Below are positions 1 through 8,059 of a DNA stretch of 64,000 bases, one piece after another (position 1 is the stretch's first letter; every line of letters begins with the position of its first letter). The position numbers were made by a program, and so were the translations under genes. The notes beneath the pieces are model-generated. The model was not told the DNA's origin and did not search any database. It saw only the letters and a program-made list of their open reading frames with translations. The DNA comes from Pluralibacter sp. UBA7423 (lineage in GTDB: Bacteria; Pseudomonadota; Gammaproteobacteria; Enterobacterales; Enterobacteriaceae). Location of the stretch: the NCBI GenBank assembly GCA_002470465.1, contig DKMD01000036.1:1-64000 (forward strand). The letters are read 5' to 3'.

Positions 1-1704
1 CGTGTGATGGACTCCAACGATTTGGAGAAAGAGCGTGGGATTACCATCCTCGCTAAAAACACCGCTATCAAATGGAATGACTACCGTATCAACATCGTTG
101 ATACCCCAGGCCACGCCGACTTCGGTGGTGAAGTTGAACGTGTAATGTCCATGGTAGACTCCGTGCTGCTGGTCGTTGACGCAATGGATGGCCCAATGCC
201 TCAGACCCGCTTCGTGACCAAAAAGGCGTTCGCCCATGGTCTGAAGCCGATTGTTGTTATCAACAAAGTTGACCGTCCTGGCGCGCGTCCAGACTGGGTT
301 GTGGATCAGGTCTTCGACCTGTTCGTTAACCTCGACGCGACCGACGAGCAGCTGGACTTCCCTATCGTTTACGCTTCTGCGCTGAACGGTATCGCGGGTC
401 TGGATCACGAAGATATGGCGGAAGACATGACCCCGCTGTATCAGGCGATCGTTGACCGCGTTCCTGCGCCAAACGTCGATCTGGAAGGGACTCTGCAGAT
501 GCAGATCTCCCAGCTGGACTACAACAACTACGTTGGCGTTATCGGCATCGGCCGCATCAAACGCGGTAAAGTGAAGCCGAACCAGCAGGTCACTATCATC
601 GATAGCGAAGGCAAAACCCGTAACGGTAAAGTCGGTAAAGTACTGACCCACCTGGGTCTGGAGCGTATCGAGAGCGACGTGGCTGAAGCCGGCGACATCA
701 TCGCGATCACCGGTCTGGGCGAGCTGAACATCTCCGACACCATCTGCGACCCGCAGGCGGTAGAAGCGCTGCCAGCGCTGTCCGTTGATGAGCCAACCGT
801 GAGCATGTTCTTCAACGTCAACACCTCTCCGTTCTGTGGTAAAGAAGGTAAATTCGTTACCTCCCGTCAGATTCTTGACCGCCTGAACAAAGAGCTGGTG
901 CACAACGTTGCGCTGCGCGTGGAAGAAACCCCGGATGCAGACGCATTCCGCGTTTCTGGCCGTGGTGAACTGCACCTGTCCGTTCTGATTGAAAACATGC
1001 GTCGTGAAGGTTTCGAGATGGCGGTTTCCCGTCCGAAAGTTATCTTCCGCGAAATCGACGGCCGTAAACAAGAGCCGTTCGAAAACGTAACGCTGGACGT
1101 TGAAGAGCAGCATCAGGGTTCTGTTATGCAGGCTCTGGGTGAGCGCAAAGGCGACCTGAAAAACATGAATCCAGACGGAAAAGGCCGCGTACGTCTCGAC
1201 TACGTGATCCCAAGCCGTGGTCTGATCGGTTTCCGTTCAGAGTTCATGACCATGACCTCCGGTACCGGTCTGCTGTACTCTACCTTCAGCCACTACGACG
1301 ATGTGCGTCCAGGTGATGTTGGTCAGCGTAACAACGGCGTACTGATCTCCAACGGTCAGGGTAAAGCGGTTGCGTTCGCGCTGTTCAGCCTGCAGGACCG
1401 CGGTAAGCTGTTCCTGGGTCACGGTGCAGAAGTGTACGAAGGTCAGATCATCGGTATTCACAGCCGTTCTAACGACCTGACCGTTAACTGCCTGACCGGT
1501 AAGAAACTGACCAACATGCGTGCGTCTGGTACTGACGAAGCAACGGTTCTGGTTCCGCCAGTGAAGATGACCCTGGAGCAGGCTCTGGAGTTCATCGATG
1601 ACGACGAACTGGTAGAAGTTACCCCAACTTCTATCCGCATCCGTAAGCGTCACCTGACCGAGAACGACCGTAAACGCGCAATGCGTGGCCCGAAAGAAGA
1701 CTAA
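1..1704 (+). CDS. typA: Ribosome-associated GTPase TypA/BipA (5' end missing)
   Basis: This is a translation-factor GTPase of the EF-G/LepA class that binds the 70S ribosome and acts in 50S assembly and stress adaptation. The frame is open from base 1, so the start lies outside the window. By comparison with the 607-residue E. coli protein about 40 N-terminal residues are missing, including the P-loop. Visible are the G3 motif DTPGHAD, the G4 motif NKVD, the beta-barrel domain 2, the EF-G-like domains and the conserved basic C-terminal end ([18 protein letters not shown]). The 567 residues present match the expected remainder, and a rho-independent terminator follows directly. Identification is essentially certain. 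Confidence 0.97.
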   Translation, partial: RVMDSNDLEKERGITILAKNTAIKWNDYRINIVDTPGHADFGGEVERVMSMVDSVLLVVDAMDGPMPQTRFVTKKAFAHGLKPIVVINKVDRPGARPDWVVDQVFDLFVNLDATDEQLDFPIVYASALNGIAGLDHEDMAEDMTPLYQAIVDRVPAPNVDLEGTLQMQISQLDYNNYVGVIGIGRIKRGKVKPNQQVTIIDSEGKTRNGKVGKVLTHLGLERIESDVAEAGDIIAITGLGELNISDTICDPQAVEALPALSVDEPTVSMFFNVNTSPFCGKEGKFVTSRQILDRLNKELVHNVALRVEETPDADAFRVSGRGELHLSVLIENMRREGFEMAVSRPKVIFREIDGRKQEPFENVTLDVEEQHQGSVMQALGERKGDLKNMNPDGKGRVRLDYVIPSRGLIGFRSEFMTMTSGTGLLYSTFSHYDDVRPGDVGQRNNGVLISNGQGKAVAFALFSLQDRGKLFLGHGAEVYEGQIIGIHSRSNDLTVNCLTGKKLTNMRASGTDEATVLVPPVKMTLEQALEFIDDDELVEVTPTSIRIRKRHLTENDRKRAMRGPKED

Positions 1705-1735
1705 TTTTTAGTCTGTTCGTGCTGAAATAAAAAAG

Positions 1736-1759
1736 CCGCTGATATTCAGCGGTTTTTTT
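1736..1759 (+). terminator. Rho-independent terminator of typA
   Basis: A 7-bp stem CCGCTGA/TCAGCGG with a 3-base loop is followed by seven T. It begins about 30 bases after the typA stop codon. Confidence 0.9.
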
Positions 1760-1876
1760 GTTGGTTGCCGTCCGGAAAAGCAACGTACCCTTTTCTGCGC
1801 CAGGCATCTCCTCCTTGTAGTCAAACCTCCTCTTTCCCGCTACAGTTATTTTTCCATGACGCAAAAGGAGAGGATC

Positions 1877-2476
1877 ATGCTCTATATCTTTGATTTAGGT
1901 AATGTGATTGTCGACATTGACTTCAACCGCGTGTTTGGCGCGTGGAGTGATTTCAGCCGTGTGCCGCTGGCAACCCTGAAGCAGAAATTCGTCATGGGAG
2001 AAGCATTTCATCAGCACGAGCGAGGGGAAATCTCTGATGAAGCTTTCGCCGAAGCGCTGTGTCATGAAATGGATTTACCGCTGAGCTACGAGCAATTTTC
2101 TCATGGCTGGCAGGCGATTTTTGTGGGATTGCGTCCGGAGGTGACTGCGATTATGCGTAAACTTCGCCAGCAGGGTCATCGTGTGGTGGTGCTGTCGAAT
2201 ACCAATCGTCTGCATACTACCTTCTGGCCGGATGAATATCCGGAAGTGCGCGAATCCGCTGACCATATTTACCTGTCGCAGGAAATGGGTATGCGTAAAC
2301 CGGAAACGCGAATTTATCAGCAGGTGCTGGAAGCCGAAGGTTTTTCCGCAAACGATACGGTCTTTTTCGATGATAACGTCGATAATATAGAGGGCGCCAG
2401 ACAGCTGGGCATTAACAGCATTCTGGTGACCGGAAAAGACACCATTCCCGAGTATTTTGCGAAACAGCTATGCTAA
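1877..2476 (+). CDS. yihX: HAD-family glucose-1-phosphate phosphatase YihX
   Basis: This is a cytosolic HAD-superfamily phosphatase; the E. coli enzyme hydrolyses alpha-D-glucose 1-phosphate. Motif I is at the N-terminus ([11 protein letters not shown], nucleophile Asp near residue 6), motif II is VVVLSNTN, and the acidic motif IV is VFFDDNVDN. The start at 1877 gives 199 residues, the family length, and has the strong ribosome binding site AAAGGAGAGG just upstream. An in-frame ATG at 1856 would place that site inside the gene and is rejected. The stop overlaps the yihY start by 7 bases, so the two are probably translationally coupled. Confidence 0.95.
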   Translation: MLYIFDLGNVIVDIDFNRVFGAWSDFSRVPLATLKQKFVMGEAFHQHERGEISDEAFAEALCHEMDLPLSYEQFSHGWQAIFVGLRPEVTAIMRKLRQQGHRVVVLSNTNRLHTTFWPDEYPEVRESADHIYLSQEMGMRKPETRIYQQVLEAEGFSANDTVFFDDNVDNIEGARQLGINSILVTGKDTIPEYFAKQLC

Positions 2477-3342
2477 AAACCGTTCATCAAAAAGCCACCC
2501 GACACGCCGGGCCGTTCTTCGCCTGGCTGAAGCTTCTCTGGCGGCGCATTGATGAAGACAATATGACGACGCTGGCCGGCAATCTGGCTTATGTATCGTT
2601 ACTTTCCCTGGTGCCGCTTATCGCCGTTATTTTTGCGCTGTTCGCGGCATTTCCGATGTTTTCTGACGTCAGCCTGACGCTGCGTCATTTTGTCTTCGCC
2701 AATTTCCTGCCCGCCACGGGCGATGTTATTCAGCGCTACATCGAACAGTTCGTTGCTAACTCCAGTAAAATGACCGCCGTCGGTGCCTGTGGCCTGATCG
2801 TCACGGCTCTGCTGTTGATGTACGCCATCGATAGCGCACTGAACACTATCTGGCGCAGCAAACGGGTGCGGCCAAAGGTTTACTCGTTCGCCGTCTACTG
2901 GATGATCCTGACGCTCGGACCGTTGCTGGCGGGAGCAAGCCTGGTCATCAGCTCTTATCTGCTCTCATTACGCTGGGCGAGCGAGCTCAACGGCGTCATT
3001 GATAACGTCCTGCGTATCTTCCCGCTGCTGCTTTCCTGGATCTCCTTCTGGCTGCTCTACAGCATTGTACCGACCACGCGCGTGCTGAACCGCGATGCGG
3101 TACTTGGCGCGCTGGTGGCCGCTGCGCTATTTGAACTGGGGAAAAAGGGATTTGCGCTCTACATCACCACTTTCCCGTCCTATCAGCTGATTTACGGTGT
3201 GATTTCGGTTATCCCCATTTTGTTCGTCTGGGTTTACTGGACGTGGTGTATCGTCTTGCTTGGGGCCGAAATTACTGTCACTCTCGGGGAATACCGCAAA
3301 CTCAAACTCGCTGCATCCCAGGAAGAAGAAGAACAACCATGA
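2470..3342 (+). CDS. yihY: YihY family inner membrane protein (formerly called RNase BN)
   Basis: This is a 290-residue polytopic inner-membrane protein of the YihY/virulence-factor BrkB family. About six hydrophobic segments are visible, starting near residue 35 ([20 protein letters not shown]) and ending before a charged, glutamate-rich tail (EEEEQP). Members were once called RNase BN, but that activity belongs to another gene, so the molecular function is unknown. The start overlaps the end of yihX by 7 bases and the stop overlaps the dtd start by 4 (ATGA), which places it in the middle of a tightly packed operon. Confidence 0.94.
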   Translation: MLKTVHQKATRHAGPFFAWLKLLWRRIDEDNMTTLAGNLAYVSLLSLVPLIAVIFALFAAFPMFSDVSLTLRHFVFANFLPATGDVIQRYIEQFVANSSKMTAVGACGLIVTALLLMYAIDSALNTIWRSKRVRPKVYSFAVYWMILTLGPLLAGASLVISSYLLSLRWASELNGVIDNVLRIFPLLLSWISFWLLYSIVPTTRVLNRDAVLGALVAAALFELGKKGFALYITTFPSYQLIYGVISVIPILFVWVYWTWCIVLLGAEITVTLGEYRKLKLAASQEEEEQP

Positions 3343-3776
3343 TTGCATTAATTCAGCGCGTAACCCGTGCCAACGTCACCGTGGAGGGAGAGGTGACGGG
3401 AGAAATTGGTCAGGGACTTTTGGTGTTATTGGGTGTCGAAAAAGAGGATGACGAGCAAAAAGCAAATCGCCTGTGCGAGCGCGTGCTGGGCTATCGAATC
3501 TTCAGCGACGCCGACGGTAAAATGAATCTTAACGTGCAGCAGGCGGGCGGTAGCGTACTGGTCGTGTCGCAGTTTACGCTGGCGGCAGATACCGAACGTG
3601 GTATGCGTCCTGGCTTCTCGCGCGGGGCCGCGCCTGATAAAGCCGAAGCGCTGTATGAGTACTTTGTTGAGCGTTGTCGTCAGCAGGAGATGCATACCCA
3701 GACGGGGCGCTTCGCGGCTGATATGCAGGTTTCACTGGTTAATGACGGTCCCGTGACCTTCTGGTTGCAGGTATGA
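3339..3776 (+). CDS. dtd: D-aminoacyl-tRNA deacylase
   Basis: Dtd hydrolyses D-aminoacyl-tRNA and also glycyl-tRNA(Ala), preventing D-amino acids and mischarged glycine from entering proteins. The 145-residue length equals the E. coli protein. The family signatures SQFTLAA and the C-terminal Gly-Pro motif [11 protein letters not shown], which forms the chirality-selecting cis-peptide, are both present. The ATG at 3339 is chosen because it starts exactly at MIALIQRV and overlaps the yihY stop (ATGA). The stop overlaps the following start by 4 bases. Confidence 0.97.
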   Translation: MIALIQRVTRANVTVEGEVTGEIGQGLLVLLGVEKEDDEQKANRLCERVLGYRIFSDADGKMNLNVQQAGGSVLVVSQFTLAADTERGMRPGFSRGAAPDKAEALYEYFVERCRQQEMHTQTGRFAADMQVSLVNDGPVTFWLQV

Positions 3777-4765
3777 ACAGCCTTCATGCAGGCTGGTCGC
3801 GGGCGGCAAAAGAGAGTTCTGCTATGTATCACCTTCGAGTACCGCAAACGGAAGAAGAGTTAGCGCGTTATTATCAGTTTCGCTGGGAGATGTTGCGCAA
3901 GCCGCTCCATCAGCCGCAGGGCTCCGAGCGCGACGCCTGGGATGCGATGGCGCATCACCAGATGGTGATGGACGAGTCTGGCAACCTGGTGGCGGTTGGA
4001 CGCTTGTACATCAACGGGGACAACGAAGCGTCGATTCGCTTTATGGCCGTGGATCCTGCCGTGCAGGATAAAGGGCTCGGCACGCTGATGGCGATGACGC
4101 TGGAATCGGTCGCGCGTCAGGAGGGCGTCAAACGCGTTACCTGTAGCGCCCGCGAAGACGCGGTGGAGTTCTTTGCCAAGCTCGGATTCGTAAACCAGGG
4201 TGAGATTACCACCCCGCAAACTACGCCAGTGCGCCACTTCCTGATGATTAAACCCGTGGCGACGCTCGACGACATTCTGCACCGCGGCGACTGGTGCGGT
4301 CAGCTTCAGCAGGCCTGGTACGAACATATCCCACTTAGCGAAAAGATGGGCGTGCGCATTCAGCAGTACACCGGGCAAAAATTTATCACGACCATGCCGG
4401 AGATCGGCAATCAGAACCCGCACAATACGCTGTTCGCCGGCAGTCTGTTCTCGCTGGCGACGCTCACCGGTTGGGGACTTATCTGGCTGATGCTGCGCGA
4501 ACGTCATCTCGGCGGCACCATCATTCTGGCCGATGCCCACATTCGTTACAGCAGCCCTATCAGCGGCAAACCCAGCGCCATTGCTGACCTGGGTTCACTC
4601 AGCGGTGACCTCGATCGCCTTGCTCGTGGCCGTAAGGCGCGAGTACAGCTTCAGGTTGAGCTGTTTGGCGATGAGCATCCGGGTGCCGTTTTTGAAGGCA
4701 TCTATATCGTTCTGCCCGCCAAACCCTTCGGGCCGCTGGAAGAGGGCGGCAACGAGGAGGAGTAA
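3773..4765 (+). CDS. fabY: Acyltransferase/thioesterase-fold protein FabY (YiiD, MadA)
   Basis: This two-domain protein has a GNAT acetyltransferase-like N-terminal half (acetyl-CoA loop region [10 protein letters not shown]) and a hotdog/thioesterase-like C-terminal half (Yii[21 protein letters not shown]). In E. coli the gene supports initiation of fatty acid synthesis when fabH is absent, and malonyl-ACP decarboxylase activity has been assigned to it. The length of 330 residues compares with 329 in E. coli. The first 17 residues differ from E. coli but the start overlapping dtd is kept there too. An alternative start at MYHLRV (3824) cannot be excluded. It is the last gene of the yihX-yihY-dtd-fabY train and abuts a toxin gene on the other strand. 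Confidence 0.92.
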   Translation: MNSLHAGWSRAAKESSAMYHLRVPQTEEELARYYQFRWEMLRKPLHQPQGSERDAWDAMAHHQMVMDESGNLVAVGRLYINGDNEASIRFMAVDPAVQDKGLGTLMAMTLESVARQEGVKRVTCSAREDAVEFFAKLGFVNQGEITTPQTTPVRHFLMIKPVATLDDILHRGDWCGQLQQAWYEHIPLSEKMGVRIQQYTGQKFITTMPEIGNQNPHNTLFAGSLFSLATLTGWGLIWLMLRERHLGGTIILADAHIRYSSPISGKPSAIADLGSLSGDLDRLARGRKARVQLQVELFGDEHPGAVFEGIYIVLPAKPFGPLEEGGNEEE

Positions 4766-4767
4766 GG

Positions 4768-5055
4768 TTAAAGGAGGTGTAAGTGGGGGTTCATTTTCTG
4801 ATGCAGAATACGAATGATAAAAATCCCGTCATCCATTGTCTGGTAAAAGATGGCATGATGGCTGTGTTCGTGACGACGAATCCCTTCAACGATCTCTGAA
4901 ACATCACGCCCCATATGGGGATTTTTGGCCAGTAACGTAAGGATCGCGTCCAGTTGGTTCGTGTAGCTGTCTGCCTGTTGTGGGCCAAACTGCCTGAACG
5001 TGTATTCATAAACTGTCCCAAAATCCTCTGCTGCCCGATACGAAAGTTTATACAT
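4768..5055 (-). CDS. ParE/RelE-superfamily toxin of a type II toxin-antitoxin pair
   Basis: This small basic protein of 95 residues has the ParE-like fold signature: an N-terminal beta strand (YKLSYRAAEDFGTVYEYT), a helical middle with PHMGRDVSEIVEGIRR, and a C-terminal sheet (HAIFYQTMDDGIFIIRILHQKM). ParE members poison DNA gyrase and RelE members cleave mRNA; the sequence resembles the ParE/YoeB-like plasmid-stabilisation group but the target cannot be decided here. Its start overlaps the end of the upstream antitoxin gene by 8 bases, the usual arrangement for translationally coupled pairs. It ends two bases from the fabY stop on the opposite strand with no terminator between them. Confidence 0.85.
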   Translation of the reverse strand: MYKLSYRAAEDFGTVYEYTFRQFGPQQADSYTNQLDAILTLLAKNPHMGRDVSEIVEGIRRHEHSHHAIFYQTMDDGIFIIRILHQKMNPHLHLL

Positions 5056-5290
5056 TTAAGCTGCGTTTTTTCCTTGCCGCAATCTCATGCAGGGTGAGTG
5101 GACTTTCACCACTGCGGAGTCCTTCTTCCAGCGCCTCTCGTAACTGTCCATTGCGTAATTCCTGCTCTTCCAGCAACCGTAACGCGGAGCGGATCACTTC
5201 ACTTGTGGATCCATAGCGTCCGCTTTCAACCATGTCACTGATAAAGCGATCGAGATGTTCGCCAATTGTAATGCTTGTTGTCCTGGGCAT
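5048..5290 (-). CDS. ParD-family ribbon-helix-helix antitoxin
   Basis: The protein begins MPRTTSITIGEHLDRFI, a typical ParD/CopG ribbon-helix-helix DNA-binding N-terminus, followed by the family signature SGRYGSTSEVIRSALRLLEEQE and a charged C-terminal tail that would wrap the toxin. It should neutralise the adjacent ParE-like toxin and repress its own promoter. The ATG at 5290 gives 80 residues. A GTG four codons upstream (5302) lies within the presumed operator palindrome and lacks a better ribosome binding site, so the ATG is preferred. The pair is not expected in E. coli K-12 at this locus, which suggests a lineage-specific insertion. Confidence 0.85.
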   Translation of the reverse strand: MPRTTSITIGEHLDRFISDMVESGRYGSTSEVIRSALRLLEEQELRNGQLREALEEGLRSGESPLTLHEIAARKKRSLNV

Positions 5291-5301
5291 AATTTCACTC
5301 A

Positions 5302-5324
5302 CTTGTGTTATCTATTCACACAAG
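5302..5324. promoter_or_regulatory. Inverted repeat upstream of the antitoxin gene, candidate ParD operator
   Basis: CTTGTGT and ACACAAG form a perfect 7-bp inverted repeat with a 9-base spacer, 12 to 34 bases before the antitoxin ATG. A possible minus-strand promoter, TTCATG and TATCTT separated by 17 bases, overlaps its upstream side. The position fits autorepression by the toxin-antitoxin complex; this is inferred. Confidence 0.5.
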
Positions 5325-5398
5325 ATAGCACTCGACGGTTAAAACATGAACACATCTTTCCGTAAGAGATGATCAATGCCTTGTCTGAAAGGGGGTTA

Positions 5399-5430
5399 TA
5401 TCGTCAATATTCAGTATTGAATAGACGATA
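5399..5430. repeat. Imperfect palindrome in a gene-free stretch (5325-5542)
   Basis: Outer arms TATCGTC/GACGATA and inner arms TATTCA/TGAATA are interrupted only by an AA bulge and a GTAT centre, giving 13 paired bases per arm. It lies between the toxin-antitoxin pair and the fdo operon terminator. No T-run follows on either strand, so it is not a normal terminator. Apart from the toxin-antitoxin promoter, this palindrome and the fdhE terminator, I see nothing in the stretch. Confidence 0.6.
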
Positions 5431-5542
5431 AATTAATCAGCTTCAGATTCCGGAAAGCCGATCGCATAAGTTTTGCATGTGGTATGGGCAACAGGCGGAG
5501 ATTTGGGATGAATGCCAGGTTATGGCAAGAGATGAGGTATAC

Positions 5543-5577
5543 AAAAAATGTTAACCGGGCGCATCTGCACCCGGTTA
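5543..5577 (-). terminator. Rho-independent terminator of the fdoGHI-fdhE operon
   Basis: On the minus strand an 8-bp stem TAACCGGG/CCCGGTTA is followed by the T-run ATTTTTTG. It starts 10 bases past the fdhE stop codon. Confidence 0.85.
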
Positions 5578-5586
5578 CTTAACGTG

Positions 5587-6516
5587 TTACTCACCTTCGC
5601 CCGGGAACAGGAACGGGTTGATAGAGCTGCGGGCAAAGCCCTCTTGCTCCATGCGTGCGTCCAGCACCAGCGAGGCAAGGTCGTCGGCTACGGGCTCAAC
5701 GTTCGGGTCTTTTTCCTGGTACAGAATCTTCAGGTAAGTACCGCAGTCGCCGCAGCTTTCCGCTTTGACCGATGCCTGCTCGTTATCCAGAGACCAGTAG
5801 TGCAAATCGCGGCTCTGTTCGCAGTTGCTGCATTTTACGCGCACCACGTGCCATTCAGACTCACACAGGTTGCAGTGCAGATAGCGCAGCCCTTGGGTGG
5901 TGCCAATCTGCACAACGCTTGAAACCGGCATCGATCCGCAGACCGGACAGAACTGGCGGTGCTCGCCGTACTCCGCTCGTGCTTTGCCGGGGATCAGGCT
6001 GGCCATTTGTGCCCAGTAGAGCGACAGCGCAGCCCAGATGAACGGGGCTTTATCGCTGCTGACGGAAGCGAAATCGGAAGCGAACAGGGCGCTCGCCATC
6101 GCTTCCAGCTCCGTATCGGAGGCTTTTTCCAGATTCTCGATAACCGCCAGCGCCGGGCCGCTCATTTCAGGCTTCAGCTCGGCTATCATCGACTGCAGCA
6201 ATTTTTGCCAGTGCTTGTCGCGGGGCAGGACGTGAATATCCAGCGGCGGTTTGCCCTGAGCTGCGGCTTCTTTAATGCGCGCGGTCAGATCCATTTGCAG
6301 CGGGTGGTCATACAGCACCACTTCCTGCGCATGGGCGATAAGCGCAGCAAAACGCAGGTAGTCGCCCAGCGGATTGTCCTGAGCCAGCTGCTGCAGGCGT
6401 TCCGCTCTGCGGTGATAGAGGTTTTTCAGTCGCGGGAATAATAACGGCGGAATTGCTTCCGCCGTGCGTTTCTCGCTACTCCCCAGTTCATCTTGCGGGA
6501 TTATGCGAATACTCAT
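5587..6516 (-). CDS. fdhE: Formate dehydrogenase accessory protein FdhE
   Basis: FdhE is a cytoplasmic, iron-binding accessory protein needed for active respiratory formate dehydrogenases; it interacts with the catalytic subunits before their export. Four Cys-x2-Cys motifs typical of the family are in the C-terminal half (CPVC, CNLC, CSNC, CGDC). The start at 6516 ([17 protein letters not shown]) gives 309 residues, the same as E. coli, and overlaps the fdoI stop by 4 bases (ATGA). The open frame extends much further upstream, but that extension is read inside fdoI and is not family sequence. It is the last gene of the fdo operon. Confidence 0.96.
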   Translation of the reverse strand: MSIRIIPQDELGSSEKRTAEAIPPLLFPRLKNLYHRRAERLQQLAQDNPLGDYLRFAALIAHAQEVVLYDHPLQMDLTARIKEAAAQGKPPLDIHVLPRDKHWQKLLQSMIAELKPEMSGPALAVIENLEKASDTELEAMASALFASDFASVSSDKAPFIWAALSLYWAQMASLIPGKARAEYGEHRQFCPVCGSMPVSSVVQIGTTQGLRYLHCNLCESEWHVVRVKCSNCEQSRDLHYWSLDNEQASVKAESCGDCGTYLKILYQEKDPNVEPVADDLASLVLDARMEQEGFARSSINPFLFPGEGE

Positions 6517-7148
6517 TCGGTCTCTTTTTCCTGTTTCTGGCGGACTTCCCGGTACCAGCGCGGGTGATGTTTTTTCGCCCATGCGCTGGTGACCCAGCCT
6601 TCCACCATCGCGGTAATGGTACCTTTCACCCAAAGGGCGGCGTAAATATGCACCATAATAACCACAATTAACGCTACCGCGGCAAATGAATGCAGCATCA
6701 GCGCGAAGCGGATCACCGGAATGGAGAACGCTGGCGCAAAGTACGGACGCCAGATAATCACGCCGCTCACCAGCAGTAGCACCAGGAAGATAATCGCCGC
6801 CCAGAACACGCATTTCTGGCCGAAGTTATAGCGTCCGGTGTCCCCCACTTCCTCGTTGACGACGATCTTACGAATATTCTTCGCCCAAAAGATATCATCC
6901 CGATTGATTAGATTATGGTGCCAGTAGCGGAAGAACATGATGATGAACGAAGCGAACATCACCACCCCGACGAAGGGATGCACAATGCGCGCCAGCTGCG
7001 GCGTACCGAGAATGTGCATCAGCCAGTTGAAGGACGGGAAGAAAAAGCCCAGCCCGCTCACTGCCGCCAGAATAAAGCAGAAGGCGGTGACCCAGTGGTT
7101 GATGCGTTCCGGCGCGGTGTAGCGCACGATGGTGTCACGACGTTTCAT
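6513..7148 (-). CDS. fdoI: Formate dehydrogenase-O cytochrome b556 (gamma) subunit
   Basis: This is the di-heme b-type cytochrome that anchors formate dehydrogenase-O in the inner membrane and passes electrons from formate to quinone. The 211-residue length matches E. coli FdoI. Four membrane spans are visible, beginning near residues 18-36 ([17 protein letters not shown]), with His residues suitable as heme ligands (for example HPFVGV, LHSFAAV, VHIYAAL). The start overlaps the end of fdoH by 4 bases and the stop overlaps fdhE by 4 bases. Confidence 0.97.
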   Translation of the reverse strand: MKRRDTIVRYTAPERINHWVTAFCFILAAVSGLGFFFPSFNWLMHILGTPQLARIVHPFVGVVMFASFIIMFFRYWHHNLINRDDIFWAKNIRKIVVNEEVGDTGRYNFGQKCVFWAAIIFLVLLLVSGVIIWRPYFAPAFSIPVIRFALMLHSFAAVALIVVIMVHIYAALWVKGTITAMVEGWVTSAWAKKHHPRWYREVRQKQEKETE

Positions 7149-8047
7149 TTGCGCACCTCGTCTTTCTCTTCATGCAGATTGTCCTCTTCCTCATCGGCGC
7201 GGTTTGGCCCAACCCCGACGTAGTGGAAGATGCTGGCGGCAAAGGTTGCTGCGAAGCCAACGGCGGCAAGCGGTTTCCAGATGCCTTTCCAGAACTTAAC
7301 GGTCTGGCTGATTTCCGGGTTCTCCGGCAGGCCGTGATAGAGATTCGGCTTGTCGGCGTGGTGCAGCACATACATCACGTGCGTACCGCCAACGCCCGCC
7401 GGATCGTACAGGCCCGCGTTGTCATAACCGCGCGTTTTCAGCTCTGCCACGCGTTCGCCTGCCAGCACTTTCATATCCTCTTTGGAGCCAAAGTGGATAG
7501 CGCCAGTCGGGCAGGTCTTCACGCAGGCCGGTTCCTGGCCCACGGTAACGCGGTCTACGCACAGCGTACATTTGTAGACACGGTTGTCTTCCGGATTCAG
7601 GCGCGGTACGTCGAACGGGCAGCCTGCGATGCAATAACCGCAGCCGATGCATTGCTCAGACTGGAAGTCGACGATGCCGTTGGCATACTGAATGATAGCC
7701 CCCTCAGACGGACACGCCTTCAGGCAGCCTGGGTCGGCGCAGTGCATGCAGCCATCCTTGCGGATCAGCCATTCCAGTTTGTCGTTCTGCTCCACTTCCG
7801 AGAAGCGCATCACCGTCCAGGACTTGGCGGTCAAATCGGCGGGGTTGTCGTACACCCCGACGTTGCTGCCGATTTCATCGCGGATATCGTTCCACTCCGA
7901 ACAGGCCACCTGACAGGCTTTACAGCCGATACAGGTGGTCACGTCGATAAGCTTCGCCACTTCCTGCTGGTGGTCGCGTGCCTCTGGCGGTGGCGTTAAG
8001 CCGTTAGTCGCGGAACGACGGATGATATCTTGGGATTGATAAGCCAT
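7145..8047 (-). CDS. fdoH: Formate dehydrogenase-O iron-sulfur (beta) subunit
   Basis: The beta subunit carries four [4Fe-4S] clusters that relay electrons from the molybdenum site of FdoG to the cytochrome FdoI. Four cysteine clusters are seen in order: [35 protein letters not shown] and CTLCVDRV with EPACVKTC. A single C-terminal hydrophobic segment near residues 255-280 ([16 protein letters not shown]) is the membrane anchor. At 300 residues it equals the E. coli length. It has no signal peptide and is expected to cross the membrane with Tat-tagged FdoG. Confidence 0.97.
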   Translation of the reverse strand: MAYQSQDIIRRSATNGLTPPPEARDHQQEVAKLIDVTTCIGCKACQVACSEWNDIRDEIGSNVGVYDNPADLTAKSWTVMRFSEVEQNDKLEWLIRKDGCMHCADPGCLKACPSEGAIIQYANGIVDFQSEQCIGCGYCIAGCPFDVPRLNPEDNRVYKCTLCVDRVTVGQEPACVKTCPTGAIHFGSKEDMKVLAGERVAELKTRGYDNAGLYDPAGVGGTHVMYVLHHADKPNLYHGLPENPEISQTVKFWKGIWKPLAAVGFAATFAASIFHYVGVGPNRADEEEDNLHEEKDEVRK

Positions 8048-8059
8048 AAGTCGTCTCCG

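Noticed and set aside
6517..6813. 99-codon N-terminal extension of fdhE
   Set aside because: It lies within fdoI in another frame, and the conserved FdhE N-terminus begins at 6516.
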